A stretch of 64,000 nucleotides of DNA from the NCBI RefSeq assembly GCF_001575205.1, contig NZ_LSRE01000050.1, positions 124,001 through 188,000 of the forward strand. The letters run 5' to 3'. The translations under genes were made by a program, and so were the position numbers. The notes below the pieces were generated by a model. That model was given only the letters and a program-made list of their open reading frames with translations, made no database searches and was not told the DNA's origin. This DNA comes from Tsukamurella pseudospumae. GTDB taxonomy: Bacteria; Actinomycetota; Actinomycetes; Mycobacteriales; Mycobacteriaceae. Positions 29,145 to 36,686 of the stretch are shown piece after piece (the first letter of the stretch is position 1; every line of letters starts with the position of its first letter).

Positions 29145-30205
29145 CGCCCCATCAGCTGGCGCCACTGCCGCACCCAGCCGTCGCGCTCGTCGGCGAGCCG
29201 CTCGGCGGACAGCGTCGCGGCCTTCGGCGGGACGGGCGCGTACTTGGCCCACGCCGCCGGCAGCGCGACGCCGCGGGTCACGGGGTAGACGTACATCTCG
29301 TCGGGGATCGTGGCCTGCGCCGCGGGCGAGAGCAGGAAGTCGATCAGCTTGCGGGCACCGTCGGGGTTCTTGGTGCCGCGCAGCACGCCCGCGTACTCGA
29401 CCTGCCGGAAGCAGGTGTCGAGCAGCGCCTTGGTCGGCGGGGCGGAGCCGTCCTTGCCGACCTCGGCCGCGGGCGAGCTGGCGTACGAGACGACGATCGG
29501 CTTCGGGCCCTTGCCCGACGATCCGGAGAAGTCGGTGGAGTAGGCGGTACTCCAGTTCGGCGCGACAGCCACGTCGTTCGCGCGCAGCGAGCGCCAGTAG
29601 TCCTGCCAGCCCTCGCCGAGGGTCGCGACGGTGCCCGCCAGGAAGGCCATGCCGGGCGATGCGAGTTCCGGGTTCTCGACCACGGTGAGCCCGCGGTACT
29701 CGGGCTTCGCGAGGTCCTGGTAGGTGACGGGCTCGGGCAGGTTCTTGTCCTTGAAGTACCGGGTGTCGATGTTCACGCACACGTCGCCGAAGTCGACGGC
29801 CGTCAGCTGCGGCATGCCGGCGAGCGCGTACTCCTGCGCGCCGTTCGCCGCAGCGGGCGAGACGTACTCGTCGAACACCCCGGCGCGCACGGGCCGCGCG
29901 GCGTACGTGTTGTCGACGCCGAAGGCGACGTCGCCGGGCGGGTTCCCCGGGGTCAGCGAGAGCTTCGTGGCCAGCTCGCCGCCGTCGCCGAGCTCGACGG
30001 TCTTGATCTTCAGGCCGGTCTGCTTGGTGAAGTCGGCGAGCACGTTCTCGGGCAGGTGGAAGCTCGAGTGGGTCACGAGGGTCACGGTTCCGGTGGCCGA
30101 CGGTGCGTCGCTCGAGCCCGACGGGGCCGTGGACGTCGCGCAGGCACTGGTCGCCAGAGTCGCAGCGCTCAGGATCGCAAGGCCGAACCGGCCGAGGTTG
30201 TTCAT
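29141..30205 (-). CDS. thiB: Thiamine-type substrate-binding lipoprotein (ThiB/TbpA)
   Basis: This 354-residue extracellular binding protein has a signal peptide with the lipobox TSAC, so it is a lipid-anchored receptor. Stretches shared with E. coli TbpA/ThiB are visible: GVDNTYAARPVRAG, FGDVCVNIDTRYF, VVSYASSPAAE, and the end ERDGWVRQWRQLM. The family binds thiamine, its phosphates and related pyrimidines. ATG at 30205 is four bases after the glycosyltransferase stop. No TPP riboswitch is visible upstream of the operon, which is unusual for thiamine uptake. Confidence 0.8.
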   Translation of the reverse strand: MNNLGRFGLAILSAATLATSACATSTAPSGSSDAPSATGTVTLVTHSSFHLPENVLADFTKQTGLKIKTVELGDGGELATKLSLTPGNPPGDVAFGVDNTYAARPVRAGVFDEYVSPAAANGAQEYALAGMPQLTAVDFGDVCVNIDTRYFKDKNLPEPVTYQDLAKPEYRGLTVVENPELASPGMAFLAGTVATLGEGWQDYWRSLRANDVAVAPNWSTAYSTDFSGSSGKGPKPIVVSYASSPAAEVGKDGSAPPTKALLDTCFRQVEYAGVLRGTKNPDGARKLIDFLLSPAAQATIPDEMYVYPVTRGVALPAAWAKYAPVPPKAATLSAERLADERDGWVRQWRQLMGR

Positions 30206-30209
30206 CCGC

Positions 30210-31517
30210 TCAGAGTACGGCCCGCAGGCGCCCACGCTGCGCGAGGATCAGCGCGACCAGGCCGAGGGCGGCGAGTACCCCCTCGGCGAGAAGAACGGCA
30301 CGCACGACCCCGTCGTGCAGCCCCGCTAGCTTGAGCAGGTCGTCGGTGAAGTGCACCCCGAGGTAGTACATCGCGGCGAGCGCGACGGCGAGCACCGTCG
30401 ACCAGCGGGTGTACGCGGCGCCGGGGCTCGTGAAACCCTCGCCACCGGCGCGGCCGAGGGGACCGTGCACCACCCAGGTGAGCAGCGGCACGACCCAGAC
30501 GAAGTGGTGGATCCACGAGATCGGCGAGCCGAGCAGCCCCAGCAGCTGGACCAGGACCAGCGCGATGAGGGCATCGCCGCGACGCACGACCCACCATGCG
30601 GCGAACAGCAGCGCGGCCGCGACGGCCACCGCGACGAGCCAGGCGACGCCGGTCCCCACGTCGTGGCCCACGAACCGCGACACCGCGCCGCGCAGCGCCT
30701 GGTTGTCGGGCTTGGCGGGATCGCCGATCGGCCCGGTGTCGCCGAGCAGCACCGTGAAGTAGCGGCGCGTCTCGCTGGGCAGGAGCAGGTAGCTGATCCC
30801 GACGGTCGCGCCGAAGGTCACACCGGAGAAGACGGCGGCCCACACCCGGCCACGGGCGAGCAGGAACAGCCCGCCCACCGCGGGGGTGAGCTTGATGCCG
30901 GCCGCGATGCCGATCAGGAGGCCGGAGGCACCGTCGACCGTCCCCGGCCTGAGCGCGAGCACCGGCCCGGGGGCGTTCCGGGCCACGAGGTAGGCGGCCC
31001 ACACGCCGAAGGTCATGAGGACCACGTTGATCTGGCCGTAGTCCAGGTTGGTGCGGACCGGGTCGATCCAGAGCGCGCCGGCCGTCCAGAGCAGGGGCAG
31101 TTCGCGCGGCACGTCGCCCAGACGCGACGGTGCGCCCCTCCCCGCGGCCAGGATGGCCAGGCACATGCGGATGACCAGGAACAGCAGCCCGGCGGTGAGC
31201 GCCACCCAGCCGACCGCGACCACCGGGAAGGGCAGGAAGCGCAGCGGGAAGAAGAACAGGCCCGCGAACGGCGGGTACGTGAAGGGCAGCGGCTGGTCGG
31301 GCGTGTAGTCGCGGAGGGCGAAGTCGTAGAGCCCGCCCTCCGAGACGCGCCGCGCCGCCTCGTAGTAGACCCGCAGGTCCACGAAATTGAAGTTGTGCCT
31401 GCCCGCGAGGATCCACACGATGCGGGCCCCGACCGCCGCGAGGAAGAGCGGGAGCGCCGCCCGGCGCAGCCCGCCGGCGAGACCGCCGTCGGCCTGCGCG
31501 ATGCGGTCCTTGGTCAC
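30210..31517 (-). CDS. GT87 membrane mannosyltransferase, PimE/MptC type
   Basis: This 435-residue polytopic protein has about ten to twelve membrane helices. The first outer loop carries DLRVYYEA with Asp47 (an early Asp is catalytic in PimE), then TYPPFAG and a loop with NLDYGQINV. GT87 enzymes add alpha-1,2-mannose from polyprenyl-phosphomannose to PIMs, lipomannan or arabinogalactan precursors. The exact acceptor cannot be told. The start is GTG at 31517, eight bases after a TAAGGT -10-like box. It is the first gene of the operon with thiBPQ, an odd partner. Confidence 0.78.
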   Translation of the reverse strand: MTKDRIAQADGGLAGGLRRAALPLFLAAVGARIVWILAGRHNFNFVDLRVYYEAARRVSEGGLYDFALRDYTPDQPLPFTYPPFAGLFFFPLRFLPFPVVAVGWVALTAGLLFLVIRMCLAILAAGRGAPSRLGDVPRELPLLWTAGALWIDPVRTNLDYGQINVVLMTFGVWAAYLVARNAPGPVLALRPGTVDGASGLLIGIAAGIKLTPAVGGLFLLARGRVWAAVFSGVTFGATVGISYLLLPSETRRYFTVLLGDTGPIGDPAKPDNQALRGAVSRFVGHDVGTGVAWLVAVAVAAALLFAAWWVVRRGDALIALVLVQLLGLLGSPISWIHHFVWVVPLLTWVVHGPLGRAGGEGFTSPGAAYTRWSTVLAVALAAMYYLGVHFTDDLLKLAGLHDGVVRAVLLAEGVLAALGLVALILAQRGRLRAVL

Positions 31518-31574
31518 GGGTGGACACCTTAGCGATGCTCACACCCGTTGCGCGAACCGCCGCACTTCTGGACC

Positions 31575-32339
31575 ATGGAGCGAGTGACCACCGCACAGAC
31601 GAGCGTTCCCGATCACTCCGCCCTCCGTTCGGCGGTGTCCGGGGCGCGCGCGATCGTCGACGTGGGCGTGGTCGTGGCGGTACTCGTCGCCACCAATCTC
31701 ATCGCGCACTTCACCGGGAGCTGGGCCGCGCTGCTGGCCGTTCCCCTGTCCGCGGTACTGCTCATCGGCATCGCCCGGCACCGCGGGCTGGACTGGCACG
31801 AACTGGGGCTGGGGCGCGAGCACTGGCGGTCGGGCGCGAAGTACGCAGCAGCGGCGGTGTTCGTGGTAGCGGCGGTGATCGTGATCGGCGCCCTGCTGCC
31901 GGTGACCCGCGGGCTGTTCCTCAACGACCGCTACGCCACCTTCTCGACGGCGATCATCGCCTCGATGGTGATCATCCCGCTGCAGACCGTGATCCCCGAG
32001 GAGCTGGCCTTCCGCGGCGCGCTGCACGGCACACTGTCGCGCGCGATGCACTTCCGCTGGGTCGTGGTCACGGGTTCGCTGCTCTTCGGCTTCTGGCACA
32101 TCGCCTCGTCGCTGGGACTGACCAGCGGCAACGCGGGCCTGACGAAGCTGCTCGGCGCCGGCGCGCTGGCGCAGTTCCTCGGCATCGCCGGTGCCGTGCT
32201 GGCCACCGCGTTCGCCGGGTGGGTGTTCACCTGGCTCCGCTCCCGCAGCGGCTCCCTCATCGCCCCCATCGCGCTGCACTGGTGCCTCAACGGCGCGGGC
32301 GCGCTGGCCGCCGCCTTCGCCTGGCAGCTCCTGCGCTGA
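31575..32339 (+). CDS. CPBP-family intramembrane metalloprotease
   Basis: This 254-residue membrane protein has the three CPBP (CAAX protease and bacteriocin-processing) motifs in order: EELAFR, FGFWH and HWCLN. The Glu and His residues chelate the zinc inside the membrane. About six to seven helices are predicted. The physiological substrate is unknown; family members include self-immunity and prenyl-protein proteases. ATG at 31575 is chosen. GTG at 31584 and an ATG at 31548 are alternatives, none with a clear ribosome site. It is divergent from the GT87 gene. Confidence 0.82.
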   Translation: MERVTTAQTSVPDHSALRSAVSGARAIVDVGVVVAVLVATNLIAHFTGSWAALLAVPLSAVLLIGIARHRGLDWHELGLGREHWRSGAKYAAAAVFVVAAVIVIGALLPVTRGLFLNDRYATFSTAIIASMVIIPLQTVIPEELAFRGALHGTLSRAMHFRWVVVTGSLLFGFWHIASSLGLTSGNAGLTKLLGAGALAQFLGIAGAVLATAFAGWVFTWLRSRSGSLIAPIALHWCLNGAGALAAAFAWQLLR

Positions 32340-32657
32340 GTTCGAGCCGGCCGCCCTGAGCTGACTCTCGCTCTCTCGTCAGCGAAGTGCATGGGTCGCT
32401 TCGCGGAGCCATGCGCCCGACGCATGACTGAAAAACACCAGGTCAATATACGTTTTCTCGCTCCGGCCCATGTGCGAACGCATGGCAGCCGAACTGAAGG
32501 TCATCCCGCATGATGTCGGCGACAGCCGTGCGCTGCGCACATCCCTGCGGCTTCGGCGCCGAAACCTCTGGCAATCGTCGTCCCCCGCGCCGCACCGAGA
32601 GGTGGCTCAGGCGTTTCGCCCCCTGTGAAACGCCGGGCGTTCGGTGAGGGACCGCCC

Positions 32658-32717
32658 GTCCCCCACGCCGCGCCGCCGTCCCCCACGCCGCGCCGCCGTC
32701 CCCCACGCCGCGCCACG
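32658..32717. repeat. Three tandem copies of a 20-bp unit
   Basis: The unit GTCCCCCACGCCGCGCCGCC is present at 32658-32677 and 32678-32697. A third copy at 32698-32717 differs only in its last three bases. It is followed by shorter ACGCCGT echoes, which suggests slippage. It is non-coding on both strands. Confidence 0.85.
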
Positions 32718-32822
32718 CCGTCACACGCCGTTCCCTGCGCCACCTCCCGCGCCCGCCGTTCCCTCGCTCGACCGCCCCGCCGTTCACAATCTCCCTGGCC
32801 AGTACAGCTAGCGAGCCGGGGC

Positions 32823-32903
32823 GGGCGCTGAGATGTCCGCCCGAGCGGCGCGGCTACGGCGTGTCGCGGGGCCGGCGCCGCTGGAGGCGACATCTCAGCG
32901 CCC
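32823..32903. repeat. Long inverted repeat / hairpin
   Basis: GGGCGCTGAGATGTC at 32823-32837 pairs perfectly with GACATCTCAGCGCCC at 32889-32903. A second, inner pairing (AGCGGCGC region near 32844 with GGCGCCGCT near 32874) extends the stem. The 15-base arms and 51-base centre could form a strong hairpin that ends transcription from both convergent genes, or it could be a small mobile repeat. There is no T-run. Confidence 0.7.
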
Positions 32904-33118
32904 GGCGCCGCGACCCACGAAGCGCCCCGCGCTCGCCCGGCACACGTGAATCCATGCACGCCGCATGATGTCACCCGACAGACACACCTTCGGAGCTGGT
33001 CTTCCGCGGCCATGCACGGCACGCATGGCTCGCGGAACAACACCCCACTCCATCCGAGCGCGCACAGACAGTCTCCTGCACCCGGGCCGTACCTGCGGCC
33101 CCGCGCCCCTCAGCTCAC

Positions 33119-34330
33119 CTACCGCCCGGCGACGTTCTCCGGCTCCCGCGCCGCGGGGGCGACGGCGACGGCCACGGCGATCGCGACGAGCACCACGATC
33201 AGCGCGTAGAGCAGCGTCACGTACTCGCCCAGCGCGCCGATGATCGGCGGCCCGGCGAGGAACGAGAGGTAGCCGATGGTCGACACGACGGAGACCCGCG
33301 CCGCCGCCATGCGCGGCTCGTCGGCCGCGGCGGACATCCCGACGGGAAAGCCGAGCGAGGCGCCGAGGCCCCACAACGCGACACCCACGTACGCGGCCCA
33401 GGTCGGGCCGAAGATGACGAGCGAGAGGCCGACGAAGGCGAGCGCGCCGCAGGCGCGCAGCGTGCGCACTCGACCGTAGGAGTCCAGGACGCGAGTACCA
33501 GCGAGCCGGCCGATCGTCATGAAGGTGACGAAGACCGCGAAGGTCAGTGTGCCGACGGTCTTCGACGTGCCGTGGTCGTCGACCATCGCCAGCGCCAGCC
33601 AGTCGTTCGCGCTGCCCTCGGTCAGTGCCATGCCGAGCACCATCAGACCGATGAGCAGCGTGCGGGGCTCGCGCCACACCGCGAGCCGCTCGCGGCGGGA
33701 GACCGGGGCGTGGTCGTCGGCGTCGTGCGCCTGGAAGGGCACGTGCCGCAGCGCGAACCAGCCGACCACCAGCAGGACGCCGTTCACGACCAGCAGGTGC
33801 GGCAGCAGCGGCACGTGCGCCGCCTGTGCCGCGGCGGCGGTGAGCGCGCCGGCCACGGTGCCCATCGAGAACGCCGCATGGAAGGCGGGCATCACGGTGC
33901 GTCCCAGCGCCCGCTCGTTCTCGGCGCCCGAGAGGTTCATGCACACGTCGGTGATGCCGTGCGAGAGCCCCACGAGCACGAGCGGCAGCAGCGTGAGGGC
34001 GTAGTTGCCGGACTGCGCGCCCGCCGCGGCCGCGATCATCGTCACGCCGAGCGCCGGGAGCGTCACCGCGATAACCCGCCGCGCCCCGTACCGCGCGGCC
34101 AGCGCGCCCGACCCGACCAGGCCCACCACGGACCCGACCGCGAGCCCGAAGGTGAGCAGGCTCACCTGCAAAGTCGTGGCGCCGAGGTCGTCGCGGACCT
34201 GCGGCAGACGGCCCAGGTAACTCGCGAAGGTGAGCCCGCTGAGCGCGAAGATCACCGCGACGGCATTGCGCCAGGCGAGCACCGAGCCCCCTACCGCGTC
34301 CGTCTTCTGCTGCTGGAAGTCCACGCTCAC
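33119..34330 (-). CDS. MFS transporter, FucP/YbjJ-like
   Basis: This 403-residue membrane protein has about twelve helices of the major facilitator fold, with GALAARYGARRV after helix 2 and GRLAGTRVLDSYGRVR in the second half. The closest-looking group is the FucP/YbjJ-like MFS, and the substrate is unknown. The start is GTG at 34330 with AAGGG upstream. It is divergent from a LacI-type regulator, with a perfect operator between them, so it is most likely the target of that regulator and possibly carries a sugar-like or small metabolite. Confidence 0.8.
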   Translation of the reverse strand: MSVDFQQQKTDAVGGSVLAWRNAVAVIFALSGLTFASYLGRLPQVRDDLGATTLQVSLLTFGLAVGSVVGLVGSGALAARYGARRVIAVTLPALGVTMIAAAAGAQSGNYALTLLPLVLVGLSHGITDVCMNLSGAENERALGRTVMPAFHAAFSMGTVAGALTAAAAQAAHVPLLPHLLVVNGVLLVVGWFALRHVPFQAHDADDHAPVSRRERLAVWREPRTLLIGLMVLGMALTEGSANDWLALAMVDDHGTSKTVGTLTFAVFVTFMTIGRLAGTRVLDSYGRVRTLRACGALAFVGLSLVIFGPTWAAYVGVALWGLGASLGFPVGMSAAADEPRMAAARVSVVSTIGYLSFLAGPPIIGALGEYVTLLYALIVVLVAIAVAVAVAPAAREPENVAGR

Positions 34331-34341
34331 CGATCAACCCT

Positions 34342-34355
34342 TCGAAACGTTTCGA
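34342..34355. promoter_or_regulatory. LacI-family operator between MFS and LacI genes
   Basis: TCGAAACGTTTCGA is a perfect 14-base palindrome with the AACGTT core typical of LacI/GalR operators. It lies 11 bases from the MFS start codon and 25 bases from the LacI start, over the likely -35 region of the regulator gene. It should let the regulator repress both genes. Confidence 0.8.
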
Positions 34356-34380
34356 TTGTTGCTTGCTAGGCTAGGTCCCC

Positions 34381-35370
34381 ATGACACGCGGGTCAAACCG
34401 GATAACGCTGGTGCACGTCGCCGAGACGGCGGGCGTCTCGCTGTCGACGGCCTCGCACGCCTTCGGCGTCGACAAGCCGATCAGCGACGCCACGCGCGCC
34501 CGCGTCCTCGCCGCCGCGGCCGCGCTCGGCTACGAGGGCCCGGACCCACGGGCGCGCTCCCTGCGCAGCGGCCGCACCGACATCATCGGCGTCCAGGTCG
34601 ACGACGAGGCCGGGCGAGCGTTCCGCGATCCGGTCATCATCGGGATCCTCGACGGGGTGTCCGCCGCGCTCGCCTCGAGCCCCACGTCGGTCCTGCTCAT
34701 CCCCGATTCGGTGCCCGAGGAGCGCCTGCGCACACTCCCCGTCGACGGGATCGTCGCCGCCGGATGCTCCCCCACGCTCCCCCAGCTCCGGGCCGCGATG
34801 GCCAAACGATCCGTCCCCGTCGTCACCGCCGGGAACCAGGTCGACGAGATCGGCAGCGTCGGGGTCGAGAACCGTTCCGCCACCCGACGACTCACCCACC
34901 ACCTGCAGGCGCTCGGCCACCGCGATGTCGGCATCCTCCGGCTGCGCCACGGCGATGTGGAGCGCGCACGCACCGACGCCGCCCGCGCGGCGTTCCCGGA
35001 CGCGCCCGTCGCGGTCACCTCCGACAGCACCATCGACGAGGGCTTCCGCGCCGGCGCCGAGCTGCTCGACCACGGCCTCACCGCGATCATCGCGCAGTCG
35101 GACCTGTTGGCCGTGGGCGTGATCCGGGCGGCCGAGGCCCGGGGGCTCCGCGTTCCCGAGGACCTCTCAGTGGTGGGCTTCGACGGTGTGCGGGTGGACG
35201 GTTTCGCCCGCACCCTCACCACGATCCGACAGCCGATCGTCGAGATGGGCCGTCTCGCGGCGCAGGCGGTCCTCGCCGCGCACGACGGTGCGCCGCTACC
35301 CACGCTCGCGATGGAGGTCGAGCTCGTCGTCGGCGATACGACCGGGCCCGCGCCTCAGGCGCGGAGCTGA
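34381..35370 (+). CDS. LacI-family transcriptional repressor
   Basis: This 329-residue regulator has an N-terminal LacI helix-turn-helix (about 8-30, TLVHVAETAGVSLSTASHAF), a hinge near 50-62 (PDPRARSLRSGRTDIIGV) and a periplasmic-binding-like sensor domain with VVGFDGVRVD. The sensor domain does not reveal the ligand. ATG at 34381 lies eight bases after a TAGGCT -10-like box and lacks a ribosome site, so the message is probably leaderless. Its stop overlaps the convergent WS/DGAT-like gene by 16 bases. Confidence 0.87.
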   Translation: MTRGSNRITLVHVAETAGVSLSTASHAFGVDKPISDATRARVLAAAAALGYEGPDPRARSLRSGRTDIIGVQVDDEAGRAFRDPVIIGILDGVSAALASSPTSVLLIPDSVPEERLRTLPVDGIVAAGCSPTLPQLRAAMAKRSVPVVTAGNQVDEIGSVGVENRSATRRLTHHLQALGHRDVGILRLRHGDVERARTDAARAAFPDAPVAVTSDSTIDEGFRAGAELLDHGLTAIIAQSDLLAVGVIRAAEARGLRVPEDLSVVGFDGVRVDGFARTLTTIRQPIVEMGRLAAQAVLAAHDGAPLPTLAMEVELVVGDTTGPAPQARS

Positions 35371-36686
35371 GCGACCTCGTCGAGCGCCGCCTCGAGCAGT
35401 TCCGCGTAGTCGTCCGGGTCCGGTACCGCCGTACGACTACTGGTCACCGACACGGTCACCGCATCGCCCAGGCCGTGCACGCCGTGCGTGAGCCCCATCG
35501 CGGGCGAGAGCGCCGGAAATCCCGCGGTGAACACCGATCTCCCACCCAGCAGCACCAGGTCCGACGGTCCGCGGTGAACGCTCGACAGGACTGTCGCGCC
35601 CGCCATCGTCTCGGGCCGCACGGAGGGATCGAAGGCCCGCACACCCATGCTCGCCAGGACCGACGGGGCCGCGTCCTCCGCCGCGCCGACGGTGCGCCAC
35701 AGGGGACTTCCCGCCCGTGCCCGCGCGCGACCGAGCGCGCCGGCGATGAGCGCAGGGCGCTCCGCGGGCGGCACGCCCGGATACAGCGGCACCGAGACGT
35801 TCCCGAAGGCGTTGCGCTCCCCGTGCCGACGCTCCCGCGCGACCATGACCTCGGCGGCCAGGGAGTCAGGGACCGCGGCACCGCGCCGACGGAGATACCG
35901 CTCCGTCGCCAGCGAGACCGCGGCGAGCGCATTCACCGTGACGGTGTGGCCGGAACGCAGGGACGCACTGTCGCGCACCAGCATCCGGATGTCGCGAGAG
36001 GCATCGGGAGGTGCGTTGAGCACGGTCAGCGGCGAGCCCGGGACGGGCGCGGGCAGGTTCCCGGCGCGGGTGCGCCGGTCGATCTCCGCCCGGGCGGGTG
36101 AGCTCAGCAGGCCGAGCGCCACCGTCCGCGCCAGTGCGGCGGGCAGCCCGACGACGCCGCGCGCGGCCCGCACCGCGCGCGGCAGGGGGCGGAACACCGG
36201 CACCGGAGCGGCCGGCGCACCGTCGAACAGGGCCCGCGCGATGGCGGACGCGCGGCGCCCGTCCGCGAGGGCGTGCGCCACCTGCAGCGCCACGACGGTG
36301 GCCGTCCCCGTGCACCGCGGGGCGCCGACGACGTGCGGGAAGACGTGCAAGCGCCAGGGCGACACCGTCGCATCCACCTGGCGCCCGAACAGCCGCGCGA
36401 CCGCGGCGGGCACCTCGGCCCATGTGCGGGCGATGCCCTCGCGCACATCGACGACGGTGTTCGGCGCCCAGGCCGGATGCTCGAGATCGCCGGGCACCGG
36501 AGCGATCCGCAGCCGAAGGTCCGTGATCGACGGTGCGCGGCCCATGACCAGATCCGCCACCTCGGCCGCGGAGGGCCCGTGGGCGGTGCCGTGGTCGAAG
36601 CAGTAGAGCAGGAACTGGTCGCTCGGCATGATCAGGGAGGCCCAATGGGTACGGGCGTCACGCGGGGAGAGCAACCCACCCGTCAC
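35355..36686 (-). CDS. WS/DGAT-like O-acyltransferase with altered active-site motif
   Basis: This 443-residue protein resembles wax-ester synthase/diacylglycerol acyltransferases, which make storage lipids from acyl-CoA. The catalytic motif HHxxxDG appears as AHALADG (137-143). The second, catalytic His138 and Asp142-Gly143 are kept, but the first His is Ala. The family's later motifs (near RERRHGERNAFGNVSVPLYP) are recognisable. The start is GTG at 36686, overlapping the glucokinase stop. It is the third gene in an operon with glycogen phosphorylase, which hints at a link between glycogen and lipid stores. Confidence 0.72.
   Translation of the reverse strand: MTGGLLSPRDARTHWASLIMPSDQFLLYCFDHGTAHGPSAAEVADLVMGRAPSITDLRLRIAPVPGDLEHPAWAPNTVVDVREGIARTWAEVPAAVARLFGRQVDATVSPWRLHVFPHVVGAPRCTGTATVVALQVAHALADGRRASAIARALFDGAPAAPVPVFRPLPRAVRAARGVVGLPAALARTVALGLLSSPARAEIDRRTRAGNLPAPVPGSPLTVLNAPPDASRDIRMLVRDSASLRSGHTVTVNALAAVSLATERYLRRRGAAVPDSLAAEVMVARERRHGERNAFGNVSVPLYPGVPPAERPALIAGALGRARARAGSPLWRTVGAAEDAAPSVLASMGVRAFDPSVRPETMAGATVLSSVHRGPSDLVLLGGRSVFTAGFPALSPAMGLTHGVHGLGDAVTVSVTSSRTAVPDPDDYAELLEAALDEVAQLRA

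Larger units (their letters stand above)
32340..33118. other. Repeat-rich non-coding stretch of 779 bases
   Basis: No open frame here shows protein-like composition; the longest readings are Arg/Pro-rich. The stretch holds an AT-rich island near 32427-32460, four dyads of the type CATGC-N-GCATG (32410-32426, 32468-32485, 32952-32966, 33010-33028), a triple 20-base tandem repeat and a long inverted repeat. Two copies of a CCGCATGATGTC block (near 32506 and 32961) also occur. It lies between convergent genes, so no promoter is required. Confidence 0.6.

Noticed and set aside
27507-29780. A 757-residue apparent fusion upstream of the permease
   Set aside because: The extra part is thiB read in another frame; the permease begins at GTG 29144.
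29100-31600. TPP riboswitch upstream of the thiamine-type operon
   Set aside because: No CTGAGA or similar TPP core was found upstream of the GT87 or ThiB starts; the space is too short.
32443-33043. Open frames in the 779-base gap after the CPBP gene
   Set aside because: Their composition is Arg/Pro-rich with no domain, and they contain the repeats; no ribosome site is seen.
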